64,000 nucleotides of DNA from MPNP01 sp026709725. GTDB taxonomy: Bacteria; Pseudomonadota; Alphaproteobacteria; Rhodobacterales; Rhodobacteraceae. This document shows, piece after piece, positions 18,766 to 27,958 of this stretch. The stretch's first letter is position 1; every line of letters starts with the position of its first letter. The translations under genes and the position numbers were made by a program. Below the pieces are notes generated by a model. That model saw only the letters and a program-made list of their open reading frames with translations, made no database searches and had not been told where the DNA came from. The DNA lies in the NCBI GenBank assembly GCA_965200805.1, contig OZ241384.1:2108001-2172000 (forward strand), in the 5' to 3' direction.

Positions 18766-19288
18766 TCAGGCTCACAATCGGTCGCAGGTCAATCTTGCCA
18801 TCATGACGGTTTCGGATACGCGTTCCTTCAGCAATGATCGCTCCGGTGATCTGCTCGTCAGAAGAGTGCGTTCTGATGGTCACGCTGTGATTGACCGCGT
18901 CATTGTCAAGGATGAGCTGGCCGCCATTCGCTCGCATCTGGAGAAATGGATCGCTGATGATGCAATTGACGCCGTGGTCACAACAGGCGGGACCGGATTG
19001 ACGGGGCGGGATGTGACAGTGGAAGCCCATCATCAGTGCTATGAGAAACACATCCCCGCCTTTGAGACGGTTTTTACAATGGTCTCGCATCGCAAGATCG
19101 GTTCCTCAGCCGTCCAGTCACGCGCCTGTGCCGGCGTCGCCAACGGGACATATCTCTTTGCCCTGCCCGGATCACCGGGTGCGTGTGCAGATGCCTGGGA
19201 CGAGATCCTGACGCATCAGTTCAACCGGGATCATCGGCCCTGCAATTTTGTTGAGATCATGCCCCGTCTGCGTGAGGGAATGACCTGA
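18758..19288 (+). CDS. moaB: Molybdenum cofactor biosynthesis protein B
   Basis: MoaB/MogA-like molybdopterin-binding fold that is believed to help adenylate molybdopterin. Motifs are VNLAIMTVSDTRS near the N-terminus, VVTTGGTGLTGRDVT in the middle and LFALPGSPGACADAW near the end. GTG at 18758 overlaps the end of the uracil-DNA glycosylase gene, which suggests coupled translation. The total of 176 residues is typical. Convergent with the DsbD-N gene, 14 bases between stops. Confidence 0.92.
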   Translation: MGDQAHNRSQVNLAIMTVSDTRSFSNDRSGDLLVRRVRSDGHAVIDRVIVKDELAAIRSHLEKWIADDAIDAVVTTGGTGLTGRDVTVEAHHQCYEKHIPAFETVFTMVSHRKIGSSAVQSRACAGVANGTYLFALPGSPGACADAWDEILTHQFNRDHRPCNFVEIMPRLREGMT

Positions 19289-19302
19289 ACGGGTTGCGGG
19301 AC

Positions 19303-20190
19303 TCATTCCCGGCACCCGCGGATTTCGTAGGCGCGGGCATCCAGCAGCAGCAGAATCTGCAGCTCTTCCGGACGGAGCCGCCTTCGTTCGCCGGTCAGGA
19401 ACTGGATGTGTGTGGCGAGATGGACACGATGGTCATCCAGAAGCGTAATTGCCGGTGGGGCAAAGTGGGCCACACCGCGGGTATCCTCAAAAATCACCCC
19501 AACCCTGTCAACCTGCTGCCAGACAGGCAGGGGCACAACAGTCTGGAACTGCTGTCCCGCAATTCTGATTGGCAGACAGCTGAGGGTCCGGCCGGGCGCT
19601 GTCATGAGATGATCGAGTGGGCGGCTTTCAAGCGCATGGGCGATGGGACCGAATGTCTCGGCCGTGTCAAGAGTTGACATATCAACGGCGATCTCTCTCC
19701 TGATCGGGATGCAGACATCCCTGCAGATGCCGAACTCAAGGCTGCTTTGGAGCTGGATGCGGTCATCGGCACTGTCCCGGGGCGTGATTTCGATGGGAAA
19801 GACAATCTCGCCGGTATAGCCAACCGAGACGCTGCCAAACTGTTCGATCAGGGAGGGGGCCGGCCAGTGGATCCTGGTGGATGCAACATTGCGGGTTGAA
19901 TGGATATGAAACCGGGTCGGAAGACCGCTTCCATCAGCGAGGCGCCAGTAGGAGCGCCATCCATCCTCAAGTGCCATGCGGACCCCGACAATGTACCGGT
20001 CGTCGTGGACAATCTTTCGATCAAGGATATCAATGGTGACCGCTCCACTGCCGATGTCACCGGGGGCAAGCAGGAGTGAGCCCTGATCCTGACTGTGGAC
20101 AGGACCCGTGCCAAGTGAAAGGCCAGCTGCGAGGGTTGCAAGAAAAACCGGTATCCCGGCCAGGATGCTGCGTTGGCAAGGGTGCTTCAT
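19303..20190 (-). CDS. Secreted DsbD N-terminal-domain protein
   Basis: Exported protein with a signal peptide (ILAGIPVFLATLAAGLSLG) and a single DsbD alpha-type immunoglobulin-like domain. Characteristic stretches are EDGWRSYWRLADGSGLPTRF and the cysteine pair in FGICRDVCIPI. In DsbD this domain passes electrons to periplasmic partners, but here there is no membrane or thioredoxin part. It is divergent from yqgE, an arrangement common in Alphaproteobacteria. The start is ambiguous: ATG at 20190 is chosen, while ATG at 20202 and TTG between them are possible. Confidence 0.85.
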   Translation of the reverse strand: MKHPCQRSILAGIPVFLATLAAGLSLGTGPVHSQDQGSLLLAPGDIGSGAVTIDILDRKIVHDDRYIVGVRMALEDGWRSYWRLADGSGLPTRFHIHSTRNVASTRIHWPAPSLIEQFGSVSVGYTGEIVFPIEITPRDSADDRIQLQSSLEFGICRDVCIPIRREIAVDMSTLDTAETFGPIAHALESRPLDHLMTAPGRTLSCLPIRIAGQQFQTVVPLPVWQQVDRVGVIFEDTRGVAHFAPPAITLLDDHRVHLATHIQFLTGERRRLRPEELQILLLLDARAYEIRGCRE

Positions 20191-20306
20191 TTGCAAAATC
20201 ATTTCCTGTATGCACTGGAAGAATGCACCAATCCTACCATATGTATGAACGGAGACGATGGTGTTGATATGCTCTCAATAAAATTTGTGTGTTTGGATCA
20301 GGTGAC

Positions 20307-20942
20307 ATGAAACAGGAAGACAGTGCGAAGTCCCAGGGACGTCGGTCCCAGAAGGACAAGTCCCGCAAGGGCGGCGGGTCCCGGGGCAGCCGGTCACTGA
20401 AAGGCAAACTCCTGATTGCGATGCCCGGCATGGAGGATCCCCGTTTTGCCAGTTCGGTCATCCTGATTCTGTATCATGATGCCGAGCGTGCAATGGGTGT
20501 TGTCATCAACAAACCGGCAGGTTTCATGCAAATCGCTGAGGCCAGGGAAGACAATCCCGAAGAAATCATCGAGACCGAACAGGTGCCTGTCTACTATGGC
20601 GGTCCGGTCGAGCACGAGGTCGCACTGATCCTGCATTCCACGGATCGCAGTGATTACGAGTCAACGCGAATGGTGAACAAGCACTTTTGTGTCACGAGCA
20701 CACCGCACATCCTCAAGGATATCTCCAATGGGACCGGTCCGGTTTGCCGCCTCTTTCTTCTTGGCTATGCCAGTTGGGGGCCCGGTCAGCTTGAGAACGA
20801 GTTGCGGCGGAACGACTGGCTTGTCGGGAACAGCAATCCGGAAATTGTCTTCAAGATCAATGCCCAGAACAAGTGGGATGCGGCCCTGCAGGCACTTGGA
20901 ATCAATCCCGGCCTGCTGTCCATGCAGGGCGGCAATGCCTGA
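20307..20942 (+). CDS. yqgE: YqgE/AlgH family protein
   Basis: UPF0301 (DUF179) protein of unknown exact role. Hallmarks are GKLLIAMPGMEDPRFASSVI, AMGVVINKPAG, VYYGGPVEHE and the C-terminal FLLGYASWGPGQLENE. ATG at 20307 has a clear AGGTGA ribosome-binding site. A lysine- and glycine-rich N-terminal extension of about 30 residues precedes the conserved domain. It is divergent from the DsbD-N gene and convergent with sua5. Confidence 0.92.
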   Translation: MKQEDSAKSQGRRSQKDKSRKGGGSRGSRSLKGKLLIAMPGMEDPRFASSVILILYHDAERAMGVVINKPAGFMQIAEAREDNPEEIIETEQVPVYYGGPVEHEVALILHSTDRSDYESTRMVNKHFCVTSTPHILKDISNGTGPVCRLFLLGYASWGPGQLENELRRNDWLVGNSNPEIVFKINAQNKWDAALQALGINPGLLSMQGGNA

Positions 20943-20950
20943 GCGGCTGC

Positions 20951-21910
20951 TCAGTCCCGCGATGCAGCCCGCCTCAGCCGATCATTGATGGCGACACCAA
21001 TCCCTGTCACAGGAATGGGTGAGACGCAAATCCGCTCCAGATCTGCTTCGATGGCCTGTCGGTCACTTTCACGCAGCATGCCGAAAAGGTTCCGCGCGGC
21101 CTCATCCAGATCGCCCTGATCTGAGAGATTGAGATCTGCACCGTAATCTTCGGGACCAAACCCCAACCACAGTGCAGTTTTGCCTCCCGACCGGCAATTC
21201 GGGCAGACCGGTGTCAGTGGTGCATAATGGCTGGCTTCCTGACCGGGCGCGCGCGGTCGCCCGCCAGCATCATCTGCAATCGTGATACCGAGTTCAGCTG
21301 TGATCATCTCCCGCGTTATGGCACCATGACGCAGGATCCGCGTGTGGCAATCCGAACAATGCACAACGGTCGACTCGATGCCATAGTCACTCGCCCCTCC
21401 ATCAATCACACAATCCACAAGCCCCTCAAGATCATCAAGGACATGCTCAGCCAGTGATGGGCTCACATGACCGGAACGGTTGGCTGATGGTGCAGCCACG
21501 GGTTGACCAAAGCAGGCCAGGAGGTCATGGGCCACAGGATGTGATGGACACCGCAAGCCGACATGACGACCCTGCGCTGTCACTGCATCCGGAAGATTGG
21601 CCTCCGGTTGCTTGGCGACAACCAGTGTGAGCGGTCCCGGCCAGAAAGCCCGGGCCAGTCGATGATCCATCGGGCTGAAGGTGCCGATCTCGAGTGCTGC
21701 TGCCGTGTTGTGAACATGCACGATGAGGGGATTGGACCGGGCCCGCTGTTTGGCCGCAAAGATATTGAGCACGGCTGATTCATCGCGTGCACTGCCGCCA
21801 AGACCATAGACGGATTCGGTTGGGAATGCGACCAGACGACCCGCCGCGAGCATCTCTGCAGCACGGGTGATATCATGATCTGATGTTGACAATTTCCGCG
21901 TTCTCATCAT
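20951..21910 (-). CDS. sua5: Threonylcarbamoyl-AMP synthase, Sua5 type
   Basis: Makes threonylcarbamoyl-AMP from threonine, bicarbonate and ATP for the universal t6A37 tRNA modification. The YrdC domain shows LVAFPTESVYGLGGSA, AAKQRARSNPLIVHV, FWPGPLTLVV, RCPSHPVAHDLL and APSANRSGHVSPS. The extra C-terminal Sua5 domain follows RAPGQEASHYAPLTPV. 319 residues is the normal size for the two-domain form. Confidence 0.93.
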   Translation of the reverse strand: MMRTRKLSTSDHDITRAAEMLAAGRLVAFPTESVYGLGGSARDESAVLNIFAAKQRARSNPLIVHVHNTAAALEIGTFSPMDHRLARAFWPGPLTLVVAKQPEANLPDAVTAQGRHVGLRCPSHPVAHDLLACFGQPVAAPSANRSGHVSPSLAEHVLDDLEGLVDCVIDGGASDYGIESTVVHCSDCHTRILRHGAITREMITAELGITIADDAGGRPRAPGQEASHYAPLTPVCPNCRSGGKTALWLGFGPEDYGADLNLSDQGDLDEAARNLFGMLRESDRQAIEADLERICVSPIPVTGIGVAINDRLRRAASRD

Positions 21911-21974
21911 GAGACCACCATAGCACGGACCGCGTCATTGCAACATCAGTACAGCCCAGAAATACGGACACCCC

Positions 21975-23009
21975 ATGCCGATAACCCTGCCATTTGCCAA
22001 TCGACCGTCCGGAACCAGCCCGGTTGAGATCGAACCGGGGTTCCTCTGGTTCACCCTGCCGCTTCCCATGGCCCTTGACCATGTGAACATCCACGCCATC
22101 CACGACAGGGATGGCTGGACCCTCATTGATGCCGGTCTCTACACGCCGACATCTGTGGAGATGTTGAAGGAGATCATCCGGCTGCACCTTGCCCCATACC
22201 CGATCGCCCGGGTCCTGCTGACGCACTTTCATCCCGATCATGTCGGCATGGCAGGCTGGCTCAAGGCCGAGCACGGTGCCGAACTCATCGCATCACGCAC
22301 GACCTGGCTCATGGCCCGAATGCTCACACTCGATGTCCAGGAACGTCCGGTCGACGAGACGCTCCGCTTCTACGCCCGTGCCGGCATGTCTTCCGACAGG
22401 CTGGCAATTGTCCGCGAGCGCCGACCGTTCAACTTTGCCGACTGTGTTCATGCCCTGCCGCCGGGCTATACCCGTCTCAAGGAGAACGATACGATCACAC
22501 TCGGTGGGCATGCATGGGATGTCCGAATGGGCAATGGCCATGCTCCGGAACATGTCACGCTCTGGCGTCAGGACGGCAGGATGGTGATCGGGGCTGATCA
22601 GTTTCTGGCGGATATCACGCCGAATATCGGGGTCCATGCCAATGAGGAGGCGGCCAATCCGCTGGCAGAATGGCTGGATTCCTGTCAAACCTTTCTGTCG
22701 ATGGCGGATGATTCCCGCCTCGTCATCCCGGGCCACAAGACACCCTTCCGCTGTCTTGCAACCCGACTCGAACAGTATCTCGTACACCACAATGACAGCT
22801 TGGCCAATCTGACCGACTTTCTGGCGACACCAAGGACGGCGCTCGACTGCTTTGACGTCCTTTTTGGCCGACGCATCCCCGAGTCCGAGTTTGCCCTCGC
22901 CCTCGCGGAAACGATCGCCCATCTGAACTACCTTCTCGCCGATGGCACGATCAGCCGGAAGGCAGATGGCAGTGGTGCCTGGCTTTGGCAGGTCGGAGCC
23001 CCAAAGTGA
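21975..23009 (+). CDS. MBL-fold metallo-hydrolase (glyoxalase II-like)
   Basis: Metallo-beta-lactamase fold hydrolase with the zinc motif LLTHFHPDHVGMAGWL (HxHxDH), a later MGNGHAPEHVTLW histidine and LVIPGHKTPF near residue 250. The C-terminal 90 residues form the helical extension (LAETIAHLNYLLADGTI) seen in alphaproteobacterial members. The substrate is unknown. ATG at 21975. It is transcribed away from sua5. Confidence 0.88.
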   Translation: MPITLPFANRPSGTSPVEIEPGFLWFTLPLPMALDHVNIHAIHDRDGWTLIDAGLYTPTSVEMLKEIIRLHLAPYPIARVLLTHFHPDHVGMAGWLKAEHGAELIASRTTWLMARMLTLDVQERPVDETLRFYARAGMSSDRLAIVRERRPFNFADCVHALPPGYTRLKENDTITLGGHAWDVRMGNGHAPEHVTLWRQDGRMVIGADQFLADITPNIGVHANEEAANPLAEWLDSCQTFLSMADDSRLVIPGHKTPFRCLATRLEQYLVHHNDSLANLTDFLATPRTALDCFDVLFGRRIPESEFALALAETIAHLNYLLADGTISRKADGSGAWLWQVGAPK

Positions 23010-23266
23010 CATGACCATCGGAACAATGGCCCGGATCCGGGAATGGGAGAAGACTGGTATTGGATCCGGACCGGGGTGAAACCGGAGGTCCGCTGTTGAA
23101 TGAGGTTGCCCCGACCCTGCGCATCCAGTATCGGTCCTCCCTTCGGCTATTGATGGCATAGCGGATGTTGGTTGATACAACTGACGTCATGACAAAGAAT
23201 TGATAGGGGAGGTATCTGAGGAACGGAGCCACGCCCAATCCTGATGCCAAAACACTCCACCCCCAT

Positions 23267-24217
23267 GTGCCCTTCCTCTGCGAGATGGCCGTGTCGTTTT
23301 TCGACATGGCCAAAGACAATCTCGAACAGTTCCTGAACGCAATCGATGGGTACAGGGAGATGGAGGTCGATTCCCGCGGTCGGCCGGGGCCACCGAACCA
23401 CGTTGCGTCTAAAATCAAGGATCTCCCGCCAGACATGATGGCCGCCTATGTGGGCGCCTGCCTGTCCGCCACGACCACCCTCGGTCTGTCCTATGTGCAT
23501 GCATTCCGGCTGCCGGGGTTGCTGGCGCGCAACGGGGATCCTCTCCCGGCGAGCGCTGCCACACCGAACCCTGTCGCGCTGTTCGATGCCCTTCCGCCCG
23601 CCACCCGGCAGGCACTGTGCGCCCCTGATGGCAGGGTGAAGGCCCATGATGTTGAGATGGAGATCACCGCCGGGTACTTTCCTGAAGTGCGCGAGGATGC
23701 CGGCCCGGAAAAGAGCCAGGACCTGCGCGGGACCCTCGCCCATTGGCAATCGCGGGGCCTGCTGCACGACAGCCACCGCTCTCTCTTTGGCTCTGGCGTG
23801 CAATCTACACTGCGTCTGTTCATTCCGTACCGATCCATCCTTGTTCTCGACAGGATCCTTGCCGAGCAGATCGCTCCGCAGGGCGGTGCCACCTATGAAA
23901 CCGTTGACCGGCGGATGGCAAGACATGACGAGGGACCTGTTCTCAAGTGGGACGAGGACAGGATTCAGGTGGAACTGCCAAAACGGCTGGGGCGGACCCT
24001 GGAAGCCCGGTGGCAGCCCGGCATCACATCGGTTGCGCGCATCCGGAAAAAGGGAACCTCTGTGTGGAGTCCAGGATTCGAAACACCGTTCAACCGATGC
24101 TCATTTGCCGGCCTGGAACCCAAGACAGAGTACGAGATCCAACTGACCCACAAGAACGATACGTGCGAGGGTCCTCCAGCCGAAATTTCAATAACAACAG
24201 CCCCGGAAGAGATCTGA
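23267..24217 (+). CDS. Hypothetical protein with C-terminal FN3-like domain
   Basis: Not recognised as a known family. The N-terminal two thirds are helical, with MAKDNLEQFLNAIDGYREM at the start. The last 90 residues have the spacing of a fibronectin type III domain, ending in FAGLEPKTEYEIQLTHKND and ITTAPEEI, like bacterial structural or cell-surface accessory proteins. No signal peptide is seen. GTG at 23267 and ATG at 23285 are the ordinary start choices, but neither has a good ribosome-binding site. A strong one (GGGGAGG, 23206-23212) stands just before an in-frame CTG at 23216. Confidence 0.55.
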   Translation: MPFLCEMAVSFFDMAKDNLEQFLNAIDGYREMEVDSRGRPGPPNHVASKIKDLPPDMMAAYVGACLSATTTLGLSYVHAFRLPGLLARNGDPLPASAATPNPVALFDALPPATRQALCAPDGRVKAHDVEMEITAGYFPEVREDAGPEKSQDLRGTLAHWQSRGLLHDSHRSLFGSGVQSTLRLFIPYRSILVLDRILAEQIAPQGGATYETVDRRMARHDEGPVLKWDEDRIQVELPKRLGRTLEARWQPGITSVARIRKKGTSVWSPGFETPFNRCSFAGLEPKTEYEIQLTHKNDTCEGPPAEISITTAPEEI

Positions 24218-24541
24218 GATGTCTTTGCCAGTCCCAGAAGTTGCCATTTTACCCGCTCCCTCGGCAACCTTTCAGATAAACCTTGAGGAGATATCAGAGT
24301 CGTTGCTACGCCCTCGAGAGTATCATCACTCGATCTTGTACCAAGACCCGATTCCTTTCCTTTGCCAAAGGCCGGTCCATCACAGTTTTTGCTTAGATGC
24401 GGCACTGGCAGACCTCAATGGGTGAACCAAATCAGCACAAGAGGATAGGCTTGTACCGCCTACGGATCTTGCCATCGAAAATCTCTTGCATTTCTGGAGT
24501 TCCTTGCAGATCGTATCAATTCCCAGCCGGATATCCATCCA

Positions 24542-24739
24542 ATGGGTGAGGCCGATATCGCAATTGATTTCTGCGCGACTGATGACAGGGGCAATGTCCT
24601 TTTTGTCGTGGACGATGATGGGTCGGGTGCTGTGTTCTTTTCCGGGAAAACGGATGAAGACTTTCATAGGTGGGTCAATGATGCCACGGACCTTCAGAAT
24701 GATGCCACTGACCTGCTGAACAGGGCAGGCATCATATAG
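24542..24739 (+). CDS. Small acidic hypothetical protein
   Basis: 65 codons with protein-like composition (DDRGNVLFVVDDDGSG, KTDEDFHRWVND). No family is recognised and no clear ribosome-binding site precedes the ATG. The stop overlaps the start of the next, frameshifted reading frame, so the two may once have been coupled. It could equally be part of decayed DNA. Confidence 0.25.
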   Translation: MGEADIAIDFCATDDRGNVLFVVDDDGSGAVFFSGKTDEDFHRWVNDATDLQNDATDLLNRAGII

Positions 24740-25196
24740 TGGCAGGCCGTGCTCCAAAGAAGGTTCCCCATAAAACCGACAGCATTGAACTCCCGGGGCG
24801 ACATGAATGGTCTGGCACTACTGCCAACAAGATTATCAAGTGCCGAATCAGCCGCTCAATGTTCCAAGGAGTGCATTTCGGCCGCCTGAAAATTGTAACA
24901 AACTTTCTGTCGATAGAATGGATCATGCCGAGCCCAGTGAATTGGTCAGGTTGGCAATAAGGAACACAACCCGAATGAATGCGACATTTAGGGGGTGGTA
25001 TATACTCAGGGCCGCTGACGTGACCAGCATCAGTTGCGAGGTTCAGGCATCTGGAAGCCCCCAGAACCCTTATCACGCAGACATCGTAGTGCCTGTTGAT
25101 CCTAATGAGACCAATCCCGAGACCATCAAGGACAATCGAACAAAACATGCCATGACGCTTGCCCAATGTGTCAAGAAATTTGCCCCTCCTCCCTAA
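24739..25196 (+). pseudogene. Hypothetical gene, probably frameshifted
   Basis: Two overlapping frames appear to make one protein. The first (from GTG 24739) reads APKKVPHKTDSIELPG, HEWSGTTANKIIKC and MFQGVHFGRL. The second takes over at about 24930 with SELVRLAIRNTTRMNATFRG, WYILRAADVTSISCEV and NPYHADIVVPVD before stopping at 25196. Amino-acid composition looks natural in each frame only on its side of the switch. I cannot name the family. A sequencing error would also explain the shift. Confidence 0.35.
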
Positions 25197-26132
25197 ACGG
25201 GTCGACGCTGCAAAGATGTGCATCGGAATGACCAGTATCCCATCGTCATTGAATTGATGTCCCCTTGCACACATCCGCACCATCACGCCATCCAGCGAGA
25301 CCGGGAGGGCCACCCGCTCGGGATGGAGAGGCTCATCCGATGGCAGTCCATCCCACGGCACCGGGCCTGCCCGCTCGAGGCGGGTGTCTGCCGACAGCAT
25401 GTGCCCGCATGCCGGAGGGGTTGTGCTCAATGGACGGGGAAGGGTCATCCATGGCCTCGAATGTCCTCCACTGTCTCCGATGGATCGATGGGAATCGTGC
25501 GAGCCATCCGGCCCACGGCATCGCAGAGGGCGATCCCGGCCAGCGGATTGGATGTCCATGGGGGATCCCCGACGAACGCTGTGAGCAGGATCACGGGCGA
25601 GATCCGTCTCCCGCATGAGGGTCCTGGCCGCCGCCCTGAGGGATGGATCATCCGTCCGGGGGCCAGGACCCCGGTCGTCATGATCGGGGGCTGGTGGCGT
25701 GCGGCCCCGAGTGGGGTGGTCTCTTTTATCCTGGCAGGGGGGTGGTGGGGAGTGCGGGTGCGTCATCGGAGGGATCCCCGTGTTGTCCTCCGTGGGAGGG
25801 GGTGTCCGATGGGGAGCACTCGACCTGATTCCAGGTCACGAACCCAGGGGATTCGCCGCGCCCCAATGAATTGACCGTGCAGGGGGAGCGGAGTCACGGC
25901 CTGGGAGGCGGCATGGATCGGTGCTGCTGCGAAACCATTCGGGAAACGGGGCGGAGTGTTCGCCGGATCGCTGATTGGGGCCTGGTGCGATTTTGGCGGA
26001 TCACCCATGATCAGGGACTTGCAGAGTTCCGGGTCCGCCATACGGGGATCAGGCCCCCGGAGGTTCTGTGTTGAAGACAGCAATCGGGTTCTGCTAAAGG
26101 GGCGGGGTGCGCAAGGTATCGGATATGGGGCA
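25197..26132. other. GC-rich non-coding region with a dispersed repeat
   Basis: About 930 bases without a convincing gene. Frames exist on both strands because stop codons are rare in this GC-rich DNA, but none has a ribosome-binding site and family likeness. The 3' part holds copy A of a dispersed repeat that recurs near 35 kb and, inverted, near 31.6 kb. Confidence 0.5.
25715..26061. repeat. Dispersed repeat, copy A
   Basis: Similar over most of its length to 34945-35270 (copy B). Shared blocks include TCCTGGCAGGGGGGTGGTG, GTGCGGGTGCGTCATC, GAGGGATCCCCGTG, GGCTGATTGGGGCC-like and AGTTCCGGGTCCGCC. A third, shorter copy is inverted at about 31600-31700. No open frame is conserved among the copies. 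It may be a decayed non-autonomous element or a chromosomal interspersed repeat. Confidence 0.75.
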
Positions 26133-26267
26133 ATGGCTGAATACAAACGCGGCAGCATGGATGTTTCAACGCATCAGAAAACCTATGGCGGGTTTCTCCG
26201 CATCTCTGCATGGGTGGTCTGGTTCGTCCTGTTCATCCTTGTCTTTCTTGCACTCTTTAACAGTTGA
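26133..26267 (+). CDS. aa3-type cytochrome c oxidase subunit IV (44 residues)
   Basis: Single-pass membrane protein of the alphaproteobacterial aa3 oxidase subunit IV family (COX4_pro_2). The short polar N-terminus MAEYKRGSMDVSTHQKTYGG precedes one membrane helix (ISAWVVWFVLFILVFLALF) and the protein ends NS. It stands alone, away from the other oxidase genes, as often seen for this subunit. The ATG is preceded by GATATGGGGCA, which may serve as a weak ribosome-binding site. The same stop is reached from a longer start at 25956, which is rejected because the extension is repeat DNA. Confidence 0.85.
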   Translation: MAEYKRGSMDVSTHQKTYGGFLRISAWVVWFVLFILVFLALFNS

Positions 26268-26461
26268 TCGGGATATACGAGATCCCGGTCACGTCCAGAC
26301 CGGCCAGTCTCTTCACCGGGCCCGAATGAGGCCATTCCAGGCCGCCGAATGCCGTCATGGCGGCTCTCCCCTGATCGTTATGGCGAATTCATTGCAAATC
26401 GGTCCGTTTTCGTCTAGGGTGGGCCCTGAAGTCGGATTGAGCGCTGGGTGGAGGAGTGATT

Positions 26462-26659
26462 TTGGCACTTGCACCTGCAGGAATTTTGTTCGCAATCTTC
26501 GTGATCAATGTTGCTCTTGGGGCATCGGCTGGACCGGTGTTTCTGACGTTTGTGCAGGAGATGGTTCTCCTCTTCATGGCATCGATTGCATTTTCGGTGG
26601 CCATCCTCATGCGTGAAGCGGCTTCGCTGACTGTCGATAATGATCTGGACACAGAATAG
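26462..26659 (+). CDS. Small two-helix membrane protein before the TRAP operon
   Basis: About 65 residues with two hydrophobic segments (APAGILFAIFVINVALGA and MVLLFMASIAFSVAILM) and an acidic C-terminus (DNDLDTE). TTG at 26462 is 6-7 bases after GGAGG. A GTG at 26456 is in frame but too close. The stop is 8 bases before dctP, so it is the first gene of the TRAP operon. No family is recognised. It may be a small accessory membrane subunit. Confidence 0.6.
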   Translation: MALAPAGILFAIFVINVALGASAGPVFLTFVQEMVLLFMASIAFSVAILMREAASLTVDNDLDTE

Positions 26660-26667
26660 GAGGAGAG

Positions 26668-27816
26668 ATGGAAGACAGAATCAAGGACATCCAATCCGCT
26701 GAGCGGCGGAACTTTCTGAAACTGGCCGGAACCGGCGGGTTCACGGCGGCGGTTGTGGCCGGTGCCGGTGGAACGCTCTGGTCGGACAAGGCTGCGGCCC
26801 AGACCCAGCAGGAAGAGCAGGAGCGGGAGCGAGCGGCGGAGCACGTCATGACCGTGGCGACCGCGTATGTGATCGGGGCTTCGCGCAGCTATCCCATCAT
26901 GCAGCTGGATCTCAAGGAAAACATCCAGAACTACACCAATGGGAAGGTCTATGTGAAACTCGCACCCGGTGGGCAGCTCGGTGCGGGCGGTGCACTGGCC
27001 CAGGCTGTGCAGTCAGGGACGATCCAGTGCGCCCAGCACTCGCTCTCGAACTTTGCTCCGTTTGCCAGTGCCGTGGACCTGATCAATCTTCCGTATTTCT
27101 GCGGAGCCAATCAGCGCTTCACAAATCTGGTCACATCGGATGCCTGGAAACAGGAAGTGCATCCGAAAGTGGAGGGTTCCGGATTCAAGGCCCTGTTCTA
27201 TGTCGTGATCGACCCGCGGGTCGTGGCCGTCCGCGCCGGTGGTTCCGGTCCGGTCCTCACGCCGGGCGATCTGGCAGGGGTCAAGTTCCGCGTGCCGGGA
27301 TCGCAGATGCTGCAGCAGTACTACCGCATGGTCGGTGCCAACCCGACGCCTGTTGCCTGGGGCGAGACTCCCTCGGCCATCAAGCAGGGTGTCGCCGATG
27401 CGCTTGATCCGGCAGTCGGTGCACTGTTTGTCTTTGGCTTCAAGGACATCCTCAGCCATGTCACGTTTACCCAGGCCGTTCCCGACAGTCAGGTGTATTC
27501 CGTCAACCTCGAATGGTTCAATTCGCTTTCGAGTGATGTGCAGGATGGCATTGAGTTTGCCGGTGAGCTGACAGCGCACCAGAATCTCGCCAAGGTTCCT
27601 TCAGCACGTGGTTATGCGATGTCTGAACTCACCAAGGCTGGTGTGCAGTTCCACTCTCTCAGCGAAGATCAGCTTGCCGAGTGGAAGGCGGCCGGCGGCT
27701 ACCAGCGTTCCGAGTGGGACGAGTTCAAGGTCGACCTTGCGGGATCGATGGCGGCTTTCGCCCGGCTGGAAGAAGCTGCAGACACCATGGGACGTCATTA
27801 CGTCCACGACGCCTGA
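26668..27816 (+). CDS. dctP: TRAP transporter substrate-binding protein, Tat-type signal
   Basis: 382-residue periplasmic receptor of a TRAP importer. The N-terminus has a twin-arginine-like signal (ERRNFLKLAGTGGFTAAVVAG). The DctP fold follows with GGQLGAGGALAQAVQSGTIQ, the conserved LTPGDLAGVKFRVPGSQM block with its substrate-binding arginine, and NPTPVAWGETPSAIKQGV. It has the strong ribosome-binding site AGGAGGAG. The ligand is probably an organic anion but cannot be named. The permease genes follow after a 10-bp-stem hairpin. Confidence 0.92.
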   Translation: MEDRIKDIQSAERRNFLKLAGTGGFTAAVVAGAGGTLWSDKAAAQTQQEEQERERAAEHVMTVATAYVIGASRSYPIMQLDLKENIQNYTNGKVYVKLAPGGQLGAGGALAQAVQSGTIQCAQHSLSNFAPFASAVDLINLPYFCGANQRFTNLVTSDAWKQEVHPKVEGSGFKALFYVVIDPRVVAVRAGGSGPVLTPGDLAGVKFRVPGSQMLQQYYRMVGANPTPVAWGETPSAIKQGVADALDPAVGALFVFGFKDILSHVTFTQAVPDSQVYSVNLEWFNSLSSDVQDGIEFAGELTAHQNLAKVPSARGYAMSELTKAGVQFHSLSEDQLAEWKAAGGYQRSEWDEFKVDLAGSMAAFARLEEAADTMGRHYVHDA

Positions 27817-27830
27817 GGTCTGTCAAAGAT

Positions 27831-27859
27831 CGGCAGGGCACATCACTCTTGCCCTGCCG
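27831..27859 (+). terminator. Strong hairpin between dctP and dctQ
   Basis: CGGCAGGGCA, a nine-base loop, and TGCCCTGCCG form a perfect 10-bp stem 15 bases after the dctP stop. There is no T-run. This is the usual place for a structure that protects the receptor mRNA from 3' exonucleases and reduces read-through, giving more receptor than permease. Confidence 0.6.
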
Positions 27860-27958
27860 TCCGTAGTTGCCATGTCCCCCTGCTGCTGCCAGTTCCATTG
27901 CCGGGTGGACACGGTTTTGATTGGCCCCGGGACCGGCCCCGCAGATTGGATGCAGTGA

